This document shows, in pieces, positions 10,991 through 23,455 of a DNA stretch of 64,000 nucleotides. The stretch is from Desmodus rotundus (taxonomy: Eukaryota; Chordata; Mammalia; Chiroptera; Phyllostomidae), in NCBI RefSeq assembly GCF_022682495.2, contig NC_071388.1:14619171-14683170 (forward strand), in the 5' to 3' direction. The notes beneath the pieces were generated by a model. It had not been told where the DNA came from. It saw nothing but the letters and a program-made list of their open reading frames with translations, and did no database searches. Each line of letters opens with the position of its first letter. Position 1 is the first letter of the stretch. The position numbers were made by a program, and so were the translations under genes.

Positions 10991-12699
10991 CACACAATGT
11001 AGCTTTGTCCTGAGGTTTTATTATTCAAATAACACAAGCCTCACTTAAAAACTCAGTGTTGGCTATTCTCTGCAGGCCACAACTACCTATTGCAGATACA
11101 GTGGCAGAACTGGAATCCATGAGAGAAAAGGTTGGTAAAATCTTGACATACTAGAGGTTACATATTGATAGTTAAATTGTAAGAAAAAGGTAGGCACATT
11201 TTCAGTAGGAGGGGTCAACAGATTAGAAAATGGAAGGGTAGGTACAACTGCCAAGAGCAATGGGGATGGTGTTTAAAATATTATTCTGAGCATCAAGACA
11301 TTGGCAATCAGCAGTGCATTGTGCAAACAAAGTAAATTAAGAATGAATGATTGGGAGCCTGGGAAAGTCATTTTAATAATTGTCATCACCCTGTGCCCGG
11401 GTGCTGAAGTTGAATCAGCGTTAGATTCAGGGCTACTTGATTGACCAAAAGGCCCAATTCATGGAAAAGGAGCCAACAACACAAAGGCAAACATATCCTG
11501 AAGTGATTCTGCCTGTTTTTCTCCAAAGAATCCTAAGCCATTTAATCTGTTTGAAAACATAATCTTTTTGTGGTTCTTAGATATACAGTCTAAATAGTCA
11601 TTGATACTGAGTCATCACAGCATCTTTTAGAATTGGAGCCTGTGAGTGTCAGATTGTAAATGAATCCAGTATTCACCACAAACACACACATACACTCACA
11701 GGCAGACACATACATACATGCATACATACATACATACATAGCATGTATGATTGCCATGGACAAGCTGGATAATTGGCAGATCCCCACACAGTTTGGGGGC
11801 CTGTAGAGAGGTAGTAAAGATGGCCATTCCCCAACTGTGCCCAAGAGAGTAGATTGAAAAAATATCACATGCCAGGGGAATGTCGGAGATAAGTACACCT
11901 GATCTAAAGATGCAAGAGTGATTGTTCCTAGACTATTGTCATTTAAATAAACACTGTGGCAAATTGGAAACTTTTTGCAGCGCTGAGGTCTGATGTGTCA
12001 TCTTGCTGGTCCCGATTAGCAGCCTCAGAGCACAGTATGTAGGCCTTAATTGGGAAAACACATTATTTTCTATTTCTGTCAAGAAGGACAACCAGCGTAA
12101 GTGTCACATTCATGTGTAACAGGCAAAAACACGAGCTAACACTTCTACCCAAAAGCAATGATAATTTTCCAGTCCTCTGTCAAACCATATACCAAAGGGA
12201 TCTAAACCACCTGGACATTCCACAAAACAGCATATTGACACATTCTGTCTTTGACATCATTATAATTGGGCCAGAAAAGCAAGATGCAACAAACACATTA
12301 GAGACCTTTGTGAGATACGTGTTCCCTAAAGGATGAAGATAACCTTATAAATATTCAGGTGTGCAAAACACCGCTGACATTTTTCAGAATCCAGTTGTCA
12401 GGGACATACTGTTTTATGCCTTGCAAAGCAGAGGAAAATTCTTGCATTATAAGTCTCCTTCCCTAAGTGAAAAGCACAGCACCTGCTAGGCCTTATAAGG
12501 ATTTAGAGATAGCATATTACACATCTCAGAGTACTCCTCAGATGTATTTACTGAATAATAAAGAAGGCGGTCAGATTTATGGAGACCCAGAGAAAGAAAA
12601 AGCTCTATAGTGTATCCGTGGTGTGGTGTCTACAACCTTGGATGTAGGGCATATAGCCCAGAAAATCCTATAATCTTAGAGTTATCTATGGTAGGGTTT
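10991..12699. other. Unassigned sequence with a CATA microsatellite
   Basis: No gene recognised. A (CATA)n run lies at about 11700-11745. The open frame crossing it on the minus strand (repeating YVCM residues) is a product of the microsatellite. Confidence 0.5.
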
Positions 12700-12762
12700 A
12701 TGACAAAACTTACTGGTAGTTACCAAATAGTCATGGTGGTTTAAAGTAAAGCATAGGAAATA
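12700..12762 (+). mobile_element. L1 3' UTR, part left of a mariner insertion
   Basis: ACTGGTAGTTACCAAATAGTC and 'GTAAAGCATAGGAAATA' match an L1 3' UTR whose continuation (TAGTCAATAATATTG) is found at 13331, after the mariner element. The start is approximate. Confidence 0.8.
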
Positions 12763-13328
12763 CAAAGAGGGACTCAAAAGAAATGAATTTGTTTATAAAA
12801 AACAGTGCATTTATTCTTACATGTTGAAACTTCAGTCACCTTCAAAGTACCCTCCTTTTGATGCAATTATACTCATCGAGACGTTTTTTCCAGTGCTCAA
12901 AACACTTTTTGAACTTGTCGAATTTGATGCCTTTTAGTGCTTCTCCTGCTTTTTTGTTTCACATTTTCCTCATGAAATGTTTCCCTTTGAGGATTTTTTT
13001 CACCTGCAGAAACCAAAAGAAAGTCACTTGGGGCAAAATCAGGTGAATAGGGAGGGTGGTACATGGGGGTCATACCGTTTTTGATCAGAAACTACTGAAC
13101 ACTCAGCGCAGTATGGGGGCAGATGCGCTCCTAAATCATGTGGCAAATGCATTAAAAGTATCTTCAAAAAAATTCTCCAAAGCCTAATACAGGCTCTCAC
13201 AAGTATGCCAGCTGGTTCACTGATACAGGTGGGTTCCTAGTACACTCACCTAGTGGGGGAAGACTGTACTACAAGGGGCCCACCCTCCAAAAGATAATTC
13301 CATTTTTTTTGTGGGGTGTCCTCCCTTG
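12763..13328 (-). mobile_element. Mariner (Tc1/mariner) element, internally deleted
   Basis: 566 bp flanked by TA (12761-12762 and 13329-13330). Ends are inverted: the left reads CAAAGAGGGACTC, the right on the minus strand CAAGGGAGGACACCCC, both followed by A-rich text. The minus strand keeps the C-terminal part of a mariner transposase, including the third catalytic region YSPDFAPSDF (about 13030-13060) and a FEHWKKRLDE block near 12890. Roughly the N-terminal half of the usual ~345-residue protein is absent and the rest is frameshifted. The copy is non-autonomous and immobile by itself. Confidence 0.9.
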
Positions 13329-13330
13329 TA

Positions 13331-13500
13331 TAGTCAATAATATTGTAAATAACCATGCATGGTGCCAGGTGGGTAATAAAAATATCAGAGAGAACACTTT
13401 GTAAAGCTTATGATTATCTAACCACTATGCTATACATGTGAAACTAATATAAAATAATGTTGAATGCAAACTGTATTTGAAAAAAATTAAAATTTAATAC
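13331..13500 (+). mobile_element. L1 3' end, part right of the mariner insertion
   Basis: Continues the 12700-12762 segment: TAGTCAATAATATTG, TGCCAGGTGGGTAATA, CTAACCACTATGCTATACA, 'GAAACTAATATAAAATAATG', then an A-rich tail. This is a third L1 tail type, different from those at 24.7 and 38.3 kb. Confidence 0.85.
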
Positions 13501-14730
13501 AAAAACTTAATAGGAGCTTTATAATGCATATTTCTAGTTCTGAAACAAGGTCACACCTTCTGCAGCCGAGAAATAGATTGGGTGAATAGGGTCAGTTTTG
13601 CTATAGTGTCCTGCTAGAGATGGGATATCTGAGGACAGGATATAGCTGGCCATGGAGAGTGGAATGTCTGTCATCAGTTGGGTATAGTCAGTCCCACTAG
13701 GTCATAACTTGGTCTGGCCCATTTCGAGATGTGTTATATCCAAGACATCGGCTGGCCAGATTGAAAATGAAGCTGTTTGAGCAGATTGTCCCGATGACCA
13801 TGTCTCCCACACTTCTGACCATTGCCTCTCCCTGAGCTCACACCTAAAGCTGTATTGGTGAAAGTGAGTGGGGCCAATACATTTCTGTCGGGTTGTATGA
13901 CTAAGAGAAGGGTAAAAGGCTTGTTTCATTGACATGCAAATTCAGTGTGTGGAGGCAAGTCAAACGTGGAGTGCTGCTTGGGGTGGCCTTATGTGGCAAC
14001 AGCAGGAAAAACTCTCCCAATGGGCAGTCTTCCTTTTATTCTCTTTGTGTGGGAGGAATAGTGGCTACAGCTTAACATACATGCAAACTCATGGGTGATT
14101 TTAAGTGACTTGCCTGGATGGTTAAAGAGTTGGGAGCAGAAAGATGGGAAAACCACCAGGGATAATGGTATCTGCACAAGAGGCAAGAAGATTGACCTAT
14201 GCACATGGGAACAAAGGGCAAAACCATTTTATTGCTTCTTAAAAATTAGAGAAAGTTATGTCAGCCAGACATTGACTGGTATAGTGCTGGCACATAGGAC
14301 TCAGCTCTGGAGAAAAAGAAAATGCTGAATATTGAGGCTCTGCATGAGGGTTCTCCCACCGAGGCTGCTGTAGCTACAGCCACTGCTGGATGTCAAATTT
14401 GCCAGTGACAGTCATCACTGCTGAGCCCGTGCAGGACACCATTCTTCAAAGAGAGTAACCAGATTTTTGCATCACTGAAATAAGCAACTGGAATAGCATT
14501 CACCAAGAAAGAGCAGTGATTCATCTTGCCTAAAATTAACATGTATTCAGGGTTAGGTTTGCCTTTCCTGCTCCACTCTCTGTGGGTTTCATGGTGCTTA
14601 TCCATGCAAGTACCTGCACAATATTGCGCTGGCTGAAGAACACATCTTAGGGAAGAAGGAATGCAGGAGTAGGCTCACGCTCTTGACATCCAATCCATGG
14701 CATGTGAAGCTGGCCCATGCTCACTCATTA
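13501..14730. other. Unassigned, less AT-rich block
   Basis: Richer in G and C than its surroundings and free of recognised repeats. The minus strand has three protein-like but short frames (13702-13935, 13989-14204, 14393-14605), the last containing KHHETHREWSRKGKPN. This may be a decayed retroviral interior or pseudogene, but I could not match it to a family. Confidence 0.3.
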
Positions 14731-15984
14731 CAAGGGTATGGGGGGTGGTAATGAAAAAATAAAAATTAAAAATTAAAAAAATAAAAGTTTAGTAAAATTG
14801 CAAACTAGTTGATATCACTTTAGTCACTTAAATTTGGCCACAGTGGGAGTATTTGTAACATGGAAACTGTAAAACGCTACAAATGAAGGCTTTTGCCTAT
14901 CACAAAGTGTCAGTAGTTACATACATTTACTAGCACAGAACTAGATTGTCCCATGTCACTACATACCATGCTACTCAGAGGCTGCTGGTCTCATAGGAAA
15001 ATAAAAGGACCTGTTGTTACAGGTGTATCTGAGACGTCACCATAAAAGTAATATACTGTATGCTGAGGAGCATCCTCCAGAGACAACCTCACAGCATAAA
15101 TGGATGCCCATTGCCAGATGCTCCATTCCCAGTAAGTTGAGTTAATGGGACACAAAAACAAGAAATGGAAATATAAGTGGCTCAATTTATCAAAGCCCTT
15201 GGTGATGCATTTGGAGAATGCATGCTACCCAAGACTAAAATTTTAGGTTTTCTGATTCTAGGCACCTTGGTTTTCAGCAGGGAAACTTTCATAGGGACAT
15301 TCCCATTAAGGTTAAGGTATGTTCACTGACTCTTAAAGTACACCCTTCTGTGCTAAGAGAAAAACAGTCCAAGAAAGAAATTACAACATCCAGGAAAGGA
15401 CAATTTACTTTGTCATTAAGAAGTTGGCTTTTTGTTACATAGTAGAAGCATGAAATATTACATTTAGCACTGAGTTGATCTGATAATACATCTTTTCTTA
15501 ATAACCTGCTGAATCTTGATAGTTAATGGAGTGGTACAGCAGCACAAATCCTGAGAAGCCCATGGTATGCAGAGGCTCAGAACATTCAAGAAGGAGAATC
15601 TAGGCCCTCTCTTGTTAACCCTTTAATACCAGCAGAGGTTCTAGAGAAGGAGGATAATAATCTTGCAAAAGAAACAGCACACAGGATTTCAAGACAAGAT
15701 CCAGGGTCAGAGGTGAAATTTCATTCTATTCATTGTTCCCTTATAAGCATCTCCATGAAAGAGGCCACCCAGAAAGAGGCTGAACTCAACATGAAGCTAG
15801 AATTTCTGAGTAGAACACACAGTAGTTTATAATGATATGATGCCTCCAGGTACATCTTGGTTGTAGTTGAAAGTCTAGACTATTTTGCAATGATAATGTA
15901 ATAAAGAATTCAATTAAGCTTAACCCACATTTGCAAAAAACTGCTCTGAAGAAGCCCTAAGTAACTTTAGTGATCAGGTTGCTT
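14731..15984. other. Unassigned sequence
   Basis: It starts with an A-rich simple run (AAAATTAAAA repeats, about 14755-14790). Nothing else recognised. Confidence 0.5.
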
Positions 15985-16170
15985 TCATTGAAGTCCTGTT
16001 CATCTTTTACCTGATATACAACTTTTAGTAAATTATTTAACCTCCATATGCTTTGATTTCTTCATCTCAAGAACAGGAACAATAAAAATAATATTTATCT
16101 AACAAAATTATTGTGAGATTATATATGGAAACACACTGAATGGGCTGGTATTTTATTGATGCTAAGAAAA
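15985..16170 (+). mobile_element. MIR SINE, sense
   Basis: The MIR order is visible: AGTAAATTATTTAACCTC, 'TTTCTTCATCTCAAGAACAGG', 'AATAATATTTATCTAACAAA', 'TTGTGAGATTATATATGG'. This ancient tRNA-derived SINE is shared by all mammals. Confidence 0.8.
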
Positions 16171-16619
16171 TGTTTGCCTTTATCTTTATAATATACATTT
16201 TGAGGTCTTGGATGGATTCAAAATTCCATTTTGAGCATCTACAGCTGAAATCCTTTCCTGGCATCCAGGCTCCTCTCTCACTGTTTTTTTCCTGATCTTC
16301 TCTATCTGAACATGAACATGAGTGGATGCTGTGTTTTCTTCCTTTTCAACAAAATGCTATTGAGTTATTAACAGACAGTACAATGACAGTTGGTAAGGAC
16401 TTAAGGTGTAGTTTCTCCTGGGCTTGGTTCATTTGAAGAGGAGAAGAGACAGGCTATTCTAGAAGGATATGTTTGGATCAATTACCTGGCAGTTACACAG
16501 TTATACAATCCAGAATCGCATCCCTTGTCAAGTGTCCTCACAGAATTCACAGATAAGCAATTTCCTGGAAATTGTTTTTCTTTTATTTACCTCTGTAAAT
16601 AAAGACGTTTCACTCAAGC
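16171..16619. other. Unassigned sequence
   Basis: No gene or repeat family recognised. Confidence 0.5.
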
Positions 16620-16910
16620 TCTCATGCAGGTCCTGAGCGTCCTGATCGTATCAGGCATTTATCTACTTTCAAACATGATTTTTCAAAGAACAGACATACT
16701 CTGTTTTGCTTTCTATTTATTCTTCAATGCCAACATATCTTTTCTTTATCTTCTTTATATCTGACTTGAGTATTTCATTTTTTCACATCTCTTTGATTTG
16801 ACTCTTATCTCCTATAAGACAATACCATAACTGAATTACCTGTTTTCATTAGCACAGTGATTGGTCAATAATAGGTACTCTGCAAATATTTAATTGCATT
16901 TAATTCAGAA
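16620..16910 (+). mobile_element. L2 3' end, sense (probable)
   Basis: It closes with AGCACAGTGATTGGTCAATA and 'GGTACTCTGCAAATATTTAATTG', the usual L2 terminus wording (agcacagtgcctggcacata, aggcactcaataaatatt). The upstream part is poorly preserved. Confidence 0.6.
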
Positions 16911-17509
16911 TATCTTACTTTATCAAGCATATTCTGACATATTCCAAATTTACACTACACACACTATTTTCCTCTTTATTTTTCCCTTTGTTGTATAGAA
17001 AAAAAGCAGTATTTACTAAGAGTGACAAGATATGAAAAGATTATCTCTTTTATTGGGATAAAAAGCTTATCATAAATTAACAGCTAATTGGCTGTTTGCC
17101 ATGACATATTTCAAAGCACATCAGAGTTTATATGATGTTTAGTTTGTGTAGCAACTGCTCCTGTGAACTGATTAGTATAATTTCTTATCACTGTTCATGT
17201 CCTTATATAACAATGCATGAAAACATCACATGTCTGATGATCATACTTTTGTAGTATAATTTCTTTACATTATCTACTTCTCAAATATATTCCCACTAGC
17301 ATATGGTCAAATGACTTTTATACAAACAAAAAATATGGCTATGGCAGAAACTCTTAAAGTGACCCCCTATGAGCCAAAGGGAGGAGTGTAATCCCCTCCC
17401 TTTGAGTATAGGTAAAATCTAGGAATTAATTCTAATTAATAAATACAAATACAGATGTTGGTATATGAGAGTGGAATCCTACTATAAGAGAATTTTGAAA
17501 GCATCTTAA
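16911..17509. other. Unassigned sequence with a 10-bp hairpin
   Basis: At 17375-17404 CAAAGGGAGG and CCTCCCTTTG form a perfect inverted repeat around a 10-base loop. No RNA gene is supported. Confidence 0.5.
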
Positions 17510-18290
17510 ATGGGGTAGAAATTTTGGAACTAAGAAGTGGACTGAAGAAGGAACAAATTTTAAGGAGCATGACAGAAAACTTTTAAAACACATGAACAGC
17601 TTGCTAGTCGAAATTTGGACGCTAAAGCTCCGTTGGTGAAAGCTCAAAAGGAAATGAGGGAGTATATTATTAGAAACTGAATGAAGAGACATCTTTGTTA
17701 TTTAGTGGCAGAACACAGCAATATTCTTGCCTGCACTTACAAGGATTGGGCAACTTGAAAGTGATGCATTTGGTCATGTAGCTAAGGGCATTTCCAAACA
17801 AAGCTTTGAGGGTCAGACTTCATTTCTTCTTGATGCTTACTGCAATATGAAAGAAGTAAAAAACACATGGAGGGGAGAATGGTTCAACAAAAAGTTATTA
17901 GGACTAAATGATTTTAAGAATTATCGGCCTGTCCAGAAGAGACAACAAAAGATGTTTAATTAAGATCCAAGGTCAGGAAAGCATGCTGAAGTGAAGAGAC
18001 TGTATGACTATACATTTTGATAAAACCGAAGTAAGATTAAAAGGACAGAGATTTTAGTCCACAAATGCCCCTCTAAGGGATTAAGGGTATGACTTACCAA
18101 ATCTTCTCAATCAAACTAGAAGGTTTCCAGGAAACTTAAGAGCAGTATTCTTTAGCCATCTCAGCAAGAGCCTAAGGTACAGAAAATACTTTCTCAGAAA
18201 AATCTATGATCATAGCTTTTTGTTTAATGGAATAAATGACAGCAACACAAACTTGGGCCATGGAAGGCCCACAAGCTTTCTTAAAAACTT
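17510..18290 (+). repeat. Possible MaLR internal sequence
   Basis: Purine-rich sense text of the type found inside MaLR elements, lying directly upstream of an MST/MLT1-like LTR. The assignment rests mainly on this position. The 78-codon frame at 17727-17963 is not recognised. Confidence 0.3.
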
Positions 18291-18299
18291 ATTTCAGCA

Positions 18300-18565
18300 G
18301 AACCATGACAGTGGAGTCCTGATGAATGGAACTTTTTAAGAGTCACCATGGATCTCCCTAACCCCTTCCACTAAGTGAGGATAGTGAGAAGGTGCTAGCT
18401 GTCCACCAGGAAGAGGACTGTTTCCAGAAACTGACCATGCTGGAGCTTTGGCTAGGTGTCCAAGCTTCTAGAACTCTGAGAAATAAGTGTATGTTGTTTA
18501 TAAACCACCCAGTCTGTGGAATTATGTTATAGCATGCAAAGCAGATTAAGGACACAGTCATTGAC
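18300..18565 (+). mobile_element. MST/MLT1-type MaLR LTR, sense
   Basis: The 3' half of a MaLR LTR: 'AAGTGAGGATAGTGAGAAGG', CTTCTAGAACTCTGAGAAATAA, 'TGTTGTTTATAAACCACCCA', 'GTCTGTGGAATTATGTTATAG'. The GAGAAATAA block is the LTR polyadenylation region. Confidence 0.8.
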
Positions 18566-21500
18566 TTAAAGAAAATAAAAAGTGATTCAAAAAATTAAAA
18601 GACATGAAGGTAAATGTTTGCTCTATCCACCTTAGGAGCTATATTTTTCTTACAGCTATCACTCCCATTGTTTGTTGGTAAAATGTGTTTTCCTTCAGTG
18701 GCAGTCAGTGAATATTTATTTAGTAGATGGAATTAAATTGAATTATGTCTTGGGAATTAAGATATCTAAAGTTATACATATTGTTTCAATTTAGATCAAT
18801 ACAATCAGTGTTTATAATGTTGCATATAAATAGAGATAGTGGCACATACTGTAAAACATCAAGAAAAAAGATGGCTCGAATAAGGAGAACTTAAGTTTTT
18901 ATTTCAGAAAAAAAAAGATATACGAGCAAAGCACATGTTATGATATCGTTAACTGTTTTCTAATTTTAGTCTGAGTATAACATGAGGGGCAGAGCAGCCC
19001 CTCTGATGTACATGGGGGCCTCTAGTCTTTCCGTCTGTCCCTCTAAGCTCAGGACAAGGGAGGGATAATCAACTGCATTAGCCTTTCCATGCGCTGCGAG
19101 AATGATCCCTTTTCTCCGGTATAAGTAAGCCTACCAGCAATATGAATTTTCTATTGCAGAGCATGGTTGAACCCTGAATCCACAGTGAGCTCTCTCTCTC
19201 CCATGAACCTTTCCGCCAATTTGATTTTCTGCAAAATTTCTTTCTTTCTGAGGACCTTTTCTGGCTTGGCTCAGGAATCGAAACAGCAGAGGCCCTGGGC
19301 GACTACTCCCTCCCTCTGTTTTCAGATCTTTTCTTTTTACAGTCCTATAGGAACATGCAGGCCCCACTGTGTCGTTTATTCTTCTTTGTCAATTTCTATC
19401 TTCCCTATTTCTAACCTGGAGTATGACTTTCTGATCTAGTTTAGCTGTTGCTATGTTATATGAGGAGATGAAGTCTTAAGCCCCCTTTCTCTACAATAAT
19501 CCTAGTTTTTAAGCAAATATCTTGTTGCAGACTTACGCATTTATATTAGATATTAGATTCTTATATTAATATTTTCTTTTACTTTGTCCTGTGTTGACTA
19601 TTAAAATTCCTCTATCTCTATCCCCTCCATAGAAAATTAAGGTTGTACCTCAGTCAAATTAGAAATAAGTTCATGTAAACAAAATCCAAAATAAACACAC
19701 TAATATATTCTGTGGCTGTGGATTATAGTCACAAAAATTCAGTGTGTCGACTCACAAAATTAAACAAGAGTAATGAGATATAGAGCGAAATAGAATGAGA
19801 GTGAAGAAAGCACTGCTGAATTAATAAACTTAGGGATTCAAATCATTTTACTGTGTCTAAATCACAGACGATGTCAATCAAGAGCAAGCTAGAGCACGGA
19901 GGTTAAGAATAAGTATTTGAGTATGGAGGGAAAAGGCTGAAATAATGATAATAAATTGACCAATTTAAGATAAAGCCACTCCCAGAAGCCCATCTAGCAT
20001 TAAGGAGTCTTCATGATTTTCTAAAAGCAGAGGGAAGAAGTATTACGTAGTGTAAATGCATAATCACTTAATTTAATTAATTTCTTTTTGGAGAGTGTGG
20101 ATAAATGGCCACGTTGCACACAACTGTTTAAAAACCTGTTGCGTTCTATTTCAAATCTAACTGGAATCGTACAAAAGAGATGTGGTTCTTCAAAAAGGCA
20201 ATTGCCCTTCGCAGAGCTTCATTTCCCTGAGAGCCAGTACTCCCTAGGGAGGACACGGCTTTCTTGTTATGAATAGGAAATTGGTTTTAAGGCACTACAA
20301 ATTAAGTGGTAATAGGTGAGAGAGCACTATCTTAACCTAAGCTTAAAATGCCATAAACAGAGCAAGGGGAACTCAGCAATTAAAGTACAGAAGATAACTG
20401 TTATTTATGTACGCCACATTCTCCCTGTTTCAAAAACAAAGTGGCCAGAGCTAAAGATCTGTAGAGGTAGCAAGGCCTTACTTTTGAAATTATATCACTG
20501 GGGATTATAATCAAATTTGGAATAGATACTGTAAATGACACCAGCTTACTGATGTCCATGATTCATTGATTTTTGCATTTAATAATTGTAATTGGTCTTC
20601 TATGTTAAAGGCACTAGGGTTGGTGTTAAGTCTGAATTTAAAACTGGTGGAGATACTATATGTTTCTTAGAAAAGAAAATAGACATGGAATGAAATATTG
20701 TTTCTAATGAAACAACCTACATAATTTATATTGTGATTACTGGGGTTAATCAAATTAGTTTATAACGTGTTCAACAATCACATTTCATAAACATAGTCTG
20801 CAGTTGAAATTTTAGAAGAATGATAGTTTAAATGTTTTCTTAAAAGTTATATTGTAAGGAAATTAAAAAGGGATTTTATGTTCATTGTTGAATAAAATAA
20901 CCAGGAATGACATGAAAGATGCTAAGAGTTTCTTATTTCTCCTACAGAAGATAGACCCATTTAAAGACAACTTTCCCCGCCTATCCCCTGTCTTTGTGGT
21001 AAGCCCCTGTATCTAACAACATGTAAGCGTTTTTCTGTACCCTCTCCAGCTTACTGAGGAGGTTAGTGATCAAAACCAGGACTCTGAAAATTAAACATTC
21101 TTGTTACAGAAGATTATGTATTCCTAAGGCATATTAAGTATAATGCATTTTTTTTCATTTCAAAAAAATCCAGCAAATATTACATATTTAAAACTCCCTC
21201 TTTCATTCCTCCTCTTGATCAAGGGCTGTGAGAGTCAGTGCAGACAGAGGACTCAAATGTGGCCCTTTCGAGTGCGGGGCAGTGAAGGGAGGAAGACCAA
21301 AGCTGAGTTACAAATACTGTGATTGACCTATGCGGACTTTCCAATTTTTACTTCAGTTGTTCGTTTTCTTATGGCTGCATCTTAAGGGTTCTTTGAACAT
21401 TTCAGATGCCAGTACTTTATTATACATGTAGTTAGCCTATATATTATGTGAACGTCAATTGAAATGATTATCTCTTATCAGTTTACTTTTGCCCGTTTGT

Positions 21501-22379
21501 CTTTGCCTCTGCACGCAGTTACCTAAAGGACACTGAGTTGCCTCTTTACTGTGATTCAGATGATCTTTCTATTGTGCACCCTTTGTCTCCATGAGAACAT
21601 GAATTGAATTTTCTGACTTACAAGCTGGAGATAAACTTTGGCACCAATCTCCCCATCTCTGTTCACTCAGCAATGCCTCTGGTACTTATAACAAGATTTT
21701 CCTAGCATATGCAATGCACAGACTATCCATGCTAACCCTGACCTGTGTGTGTGTGTGTGTATTTTTTTGAAAGCATTTAAGCTATTCTCTGTCAGAGCAA
21801 TGGACTGGATTGCATATTCCATCATCACTTGTAATGTAATTATCCTTATTGACCCTATTTGCACCAGAAGGAACTCCAGTCCATACACAAAGTATACGCC
21901 CAACCACAGGCAAGCATTTCTAGGAGCCCCTAAGGGCCGTGACACGTGTGTACAGGAATATGGGCTTCCCTATCCTGCTGCAGGAAATAAAAGCCAGCTG
22001 AGAGTGGCTGCTGCAGCCCAGTTAGACCTGGTCCCTCCTCCCCCTACTTGACAGCATTTGTCAGGCATCATTGACTGACCCTAGCAGTGGACACCACCAG
22101 TTAATAATTATTTTTTAGTTCACCGGACCATGAGTGGCTAATTCTTCTATGATATATTCTATACTAGAAACAATTCATACACATGCTAAAATTTATATCT
22201 CTCAGGTTTAAAAACCAACTTAAATCTCTTAGAATTCCACGAATAAACCTGATTTCTTAACAGCCATGAATACAGATGTGTCATGTGCCTTTCCTCCAGA
22301 TTGCCAAGTAAGTCCACACAAGTGACAGCTTTCACCACTGGGCAGAAGAAGAAAGTTATGGCAAGCTGTGAGTTACATG
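18566..22379. other. Unassigned AT-rich sequence
   Basis: 3.8 kb with no recognised gene. A (TG)n run lies at about 21743-21760. A less AT-rich patch at 21900-22090 includes AATAAAAGCC, which is reminiscent of an LTR R region, but no LTR ends were found. Confidence 0.45.
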
Positions 22380-22700
22380 CGTATCTATCCCAGCTGCAGA
22401 GAACCAGAGATGATAGAGTGAAAATGATTCTCCTTGTCATTACTGGCTTTAAAGATGAAGGAGTGAGCTCATGAATCAAGGAATGCAGGTGGTCTCTAGA
22501 AACTGGAAAAGACAAGGGCATGATTTCTCCCCTATAACTTGCAGAAAAGAATAAGCCCTACCAATGCTCAATTTTAGCCCAGTGAGACCTGGCCATATTT
22601 CTCACCAATGAAACTGTAAGGTAATATATTTTTTATTGTCCTAAGTTACTGAGTTTATGGCAAATTGCTGTGGCAGAAATAGAATAAAAACACAATACCT
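22380..22700 (+). mobile_element. MLT1-type LTR, sense, 3' part
   Basis: Blocks TACTGGCTTTAAAGATGAAGG, 'GTCTCTAGAAACTGGAAAAG', 'TTTAGCCCAGTGAGACC', 'CTAAGTTACTGAGTTTATGG' and 'GCAAATTGCTGTGGCAG' occur in MLT1 order. Confidence 0.8.
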
Positions 22701-22969
22701 GAATTAACTCACAGAATGGCTGGAGAAAAACAAACATTTGAACCAAAGCCAATTTGATTTTATAATCTAGTTACCAATAATTATTCATCACATATTATAT
22801 TTCTAGGGATGTTTTGGGAGTCATTAATGTCCATATAACTGATATTGTCCTCTGTACCACAAGATGTAGACTTCACATGAAAAATTGGGATGGGGGTCAA
22901 TAATTTATATTACATAATGGAATAATCAGAGAAAGTTGGCTGTAGATGATTTAAAATATTAATGTAGTA

Positions 22970-23220
22970 TCATGCTTCTGCCATTTACTAATAATTTAAC
23001 CTAGAACTAACTATTTTATTTACTCCATGATAGTTTTAGCAACTGTACAGTACAATAATAATATTAAAAACATTGTAATATGTATATAAAATAATGATGC
23101 CTTATATGAATGTATTGTTTAAAATGCAAAACACAAGTATATGCTGGAAGCGATGAATAGGTAAAATGCTAACCAGATGTCCTGGCTCTTAAAAGGTACT
23201 CAATAACTAATATTTATGAT
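22970..23220 (+). mobile_element. MIR SINE, sense (probable)
   Basis: 'CTTCTGCCATTTACTAATAA', a degraded middle, and the ending AAAAGGTACTCAATAACTAA fit MIR. The middle is too decayed for certainty. Confidence 0.4.
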
Positions 23221-23284
23221 ATTACTAAAATTATGTGATATTGTTGCCTCCCTTACAATCTCTTCCCTGTCATTTTCAATTTTC

Positions 23285-23455
23285 ATTCATTTCTCATTCA
23301 TTGAATGATTTTTATTCAACACAAATGTATTAGATTTATATTATGTACTAACTATTGTCCTAGGTGCTCAAAGTATAAGAATAAAATAGACCAAGCCATA
23401 GAGCTCAAGGATTACAGACTCTTGAGAAGACTGACAATACATATATAAACATATA
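23285..23455 (-). mobile_element. L2 3' end, antisense
   Basis: The plus strand reads TTCATTCATTTCTCATTCATT, 'TTATTCAACACAAATGTATT', 'ACTATTGTCCTAGGTGCTCA', 'CATAGAGCTCAAGGATTACAG'. This is the complement of the L2 terminus with its ATGAATGA repeats. Confidence 0.7.

Noticed and set aside
11700..11745. CRISPR-like or structured repeat array
   Set aside because: It is a plain CATA microsatellite without spacers.
21900..22090. LTR R/U5 region because of AATAAAAGCC
   Set aside because: No LTR ends, partner copy or target duplication could be found.
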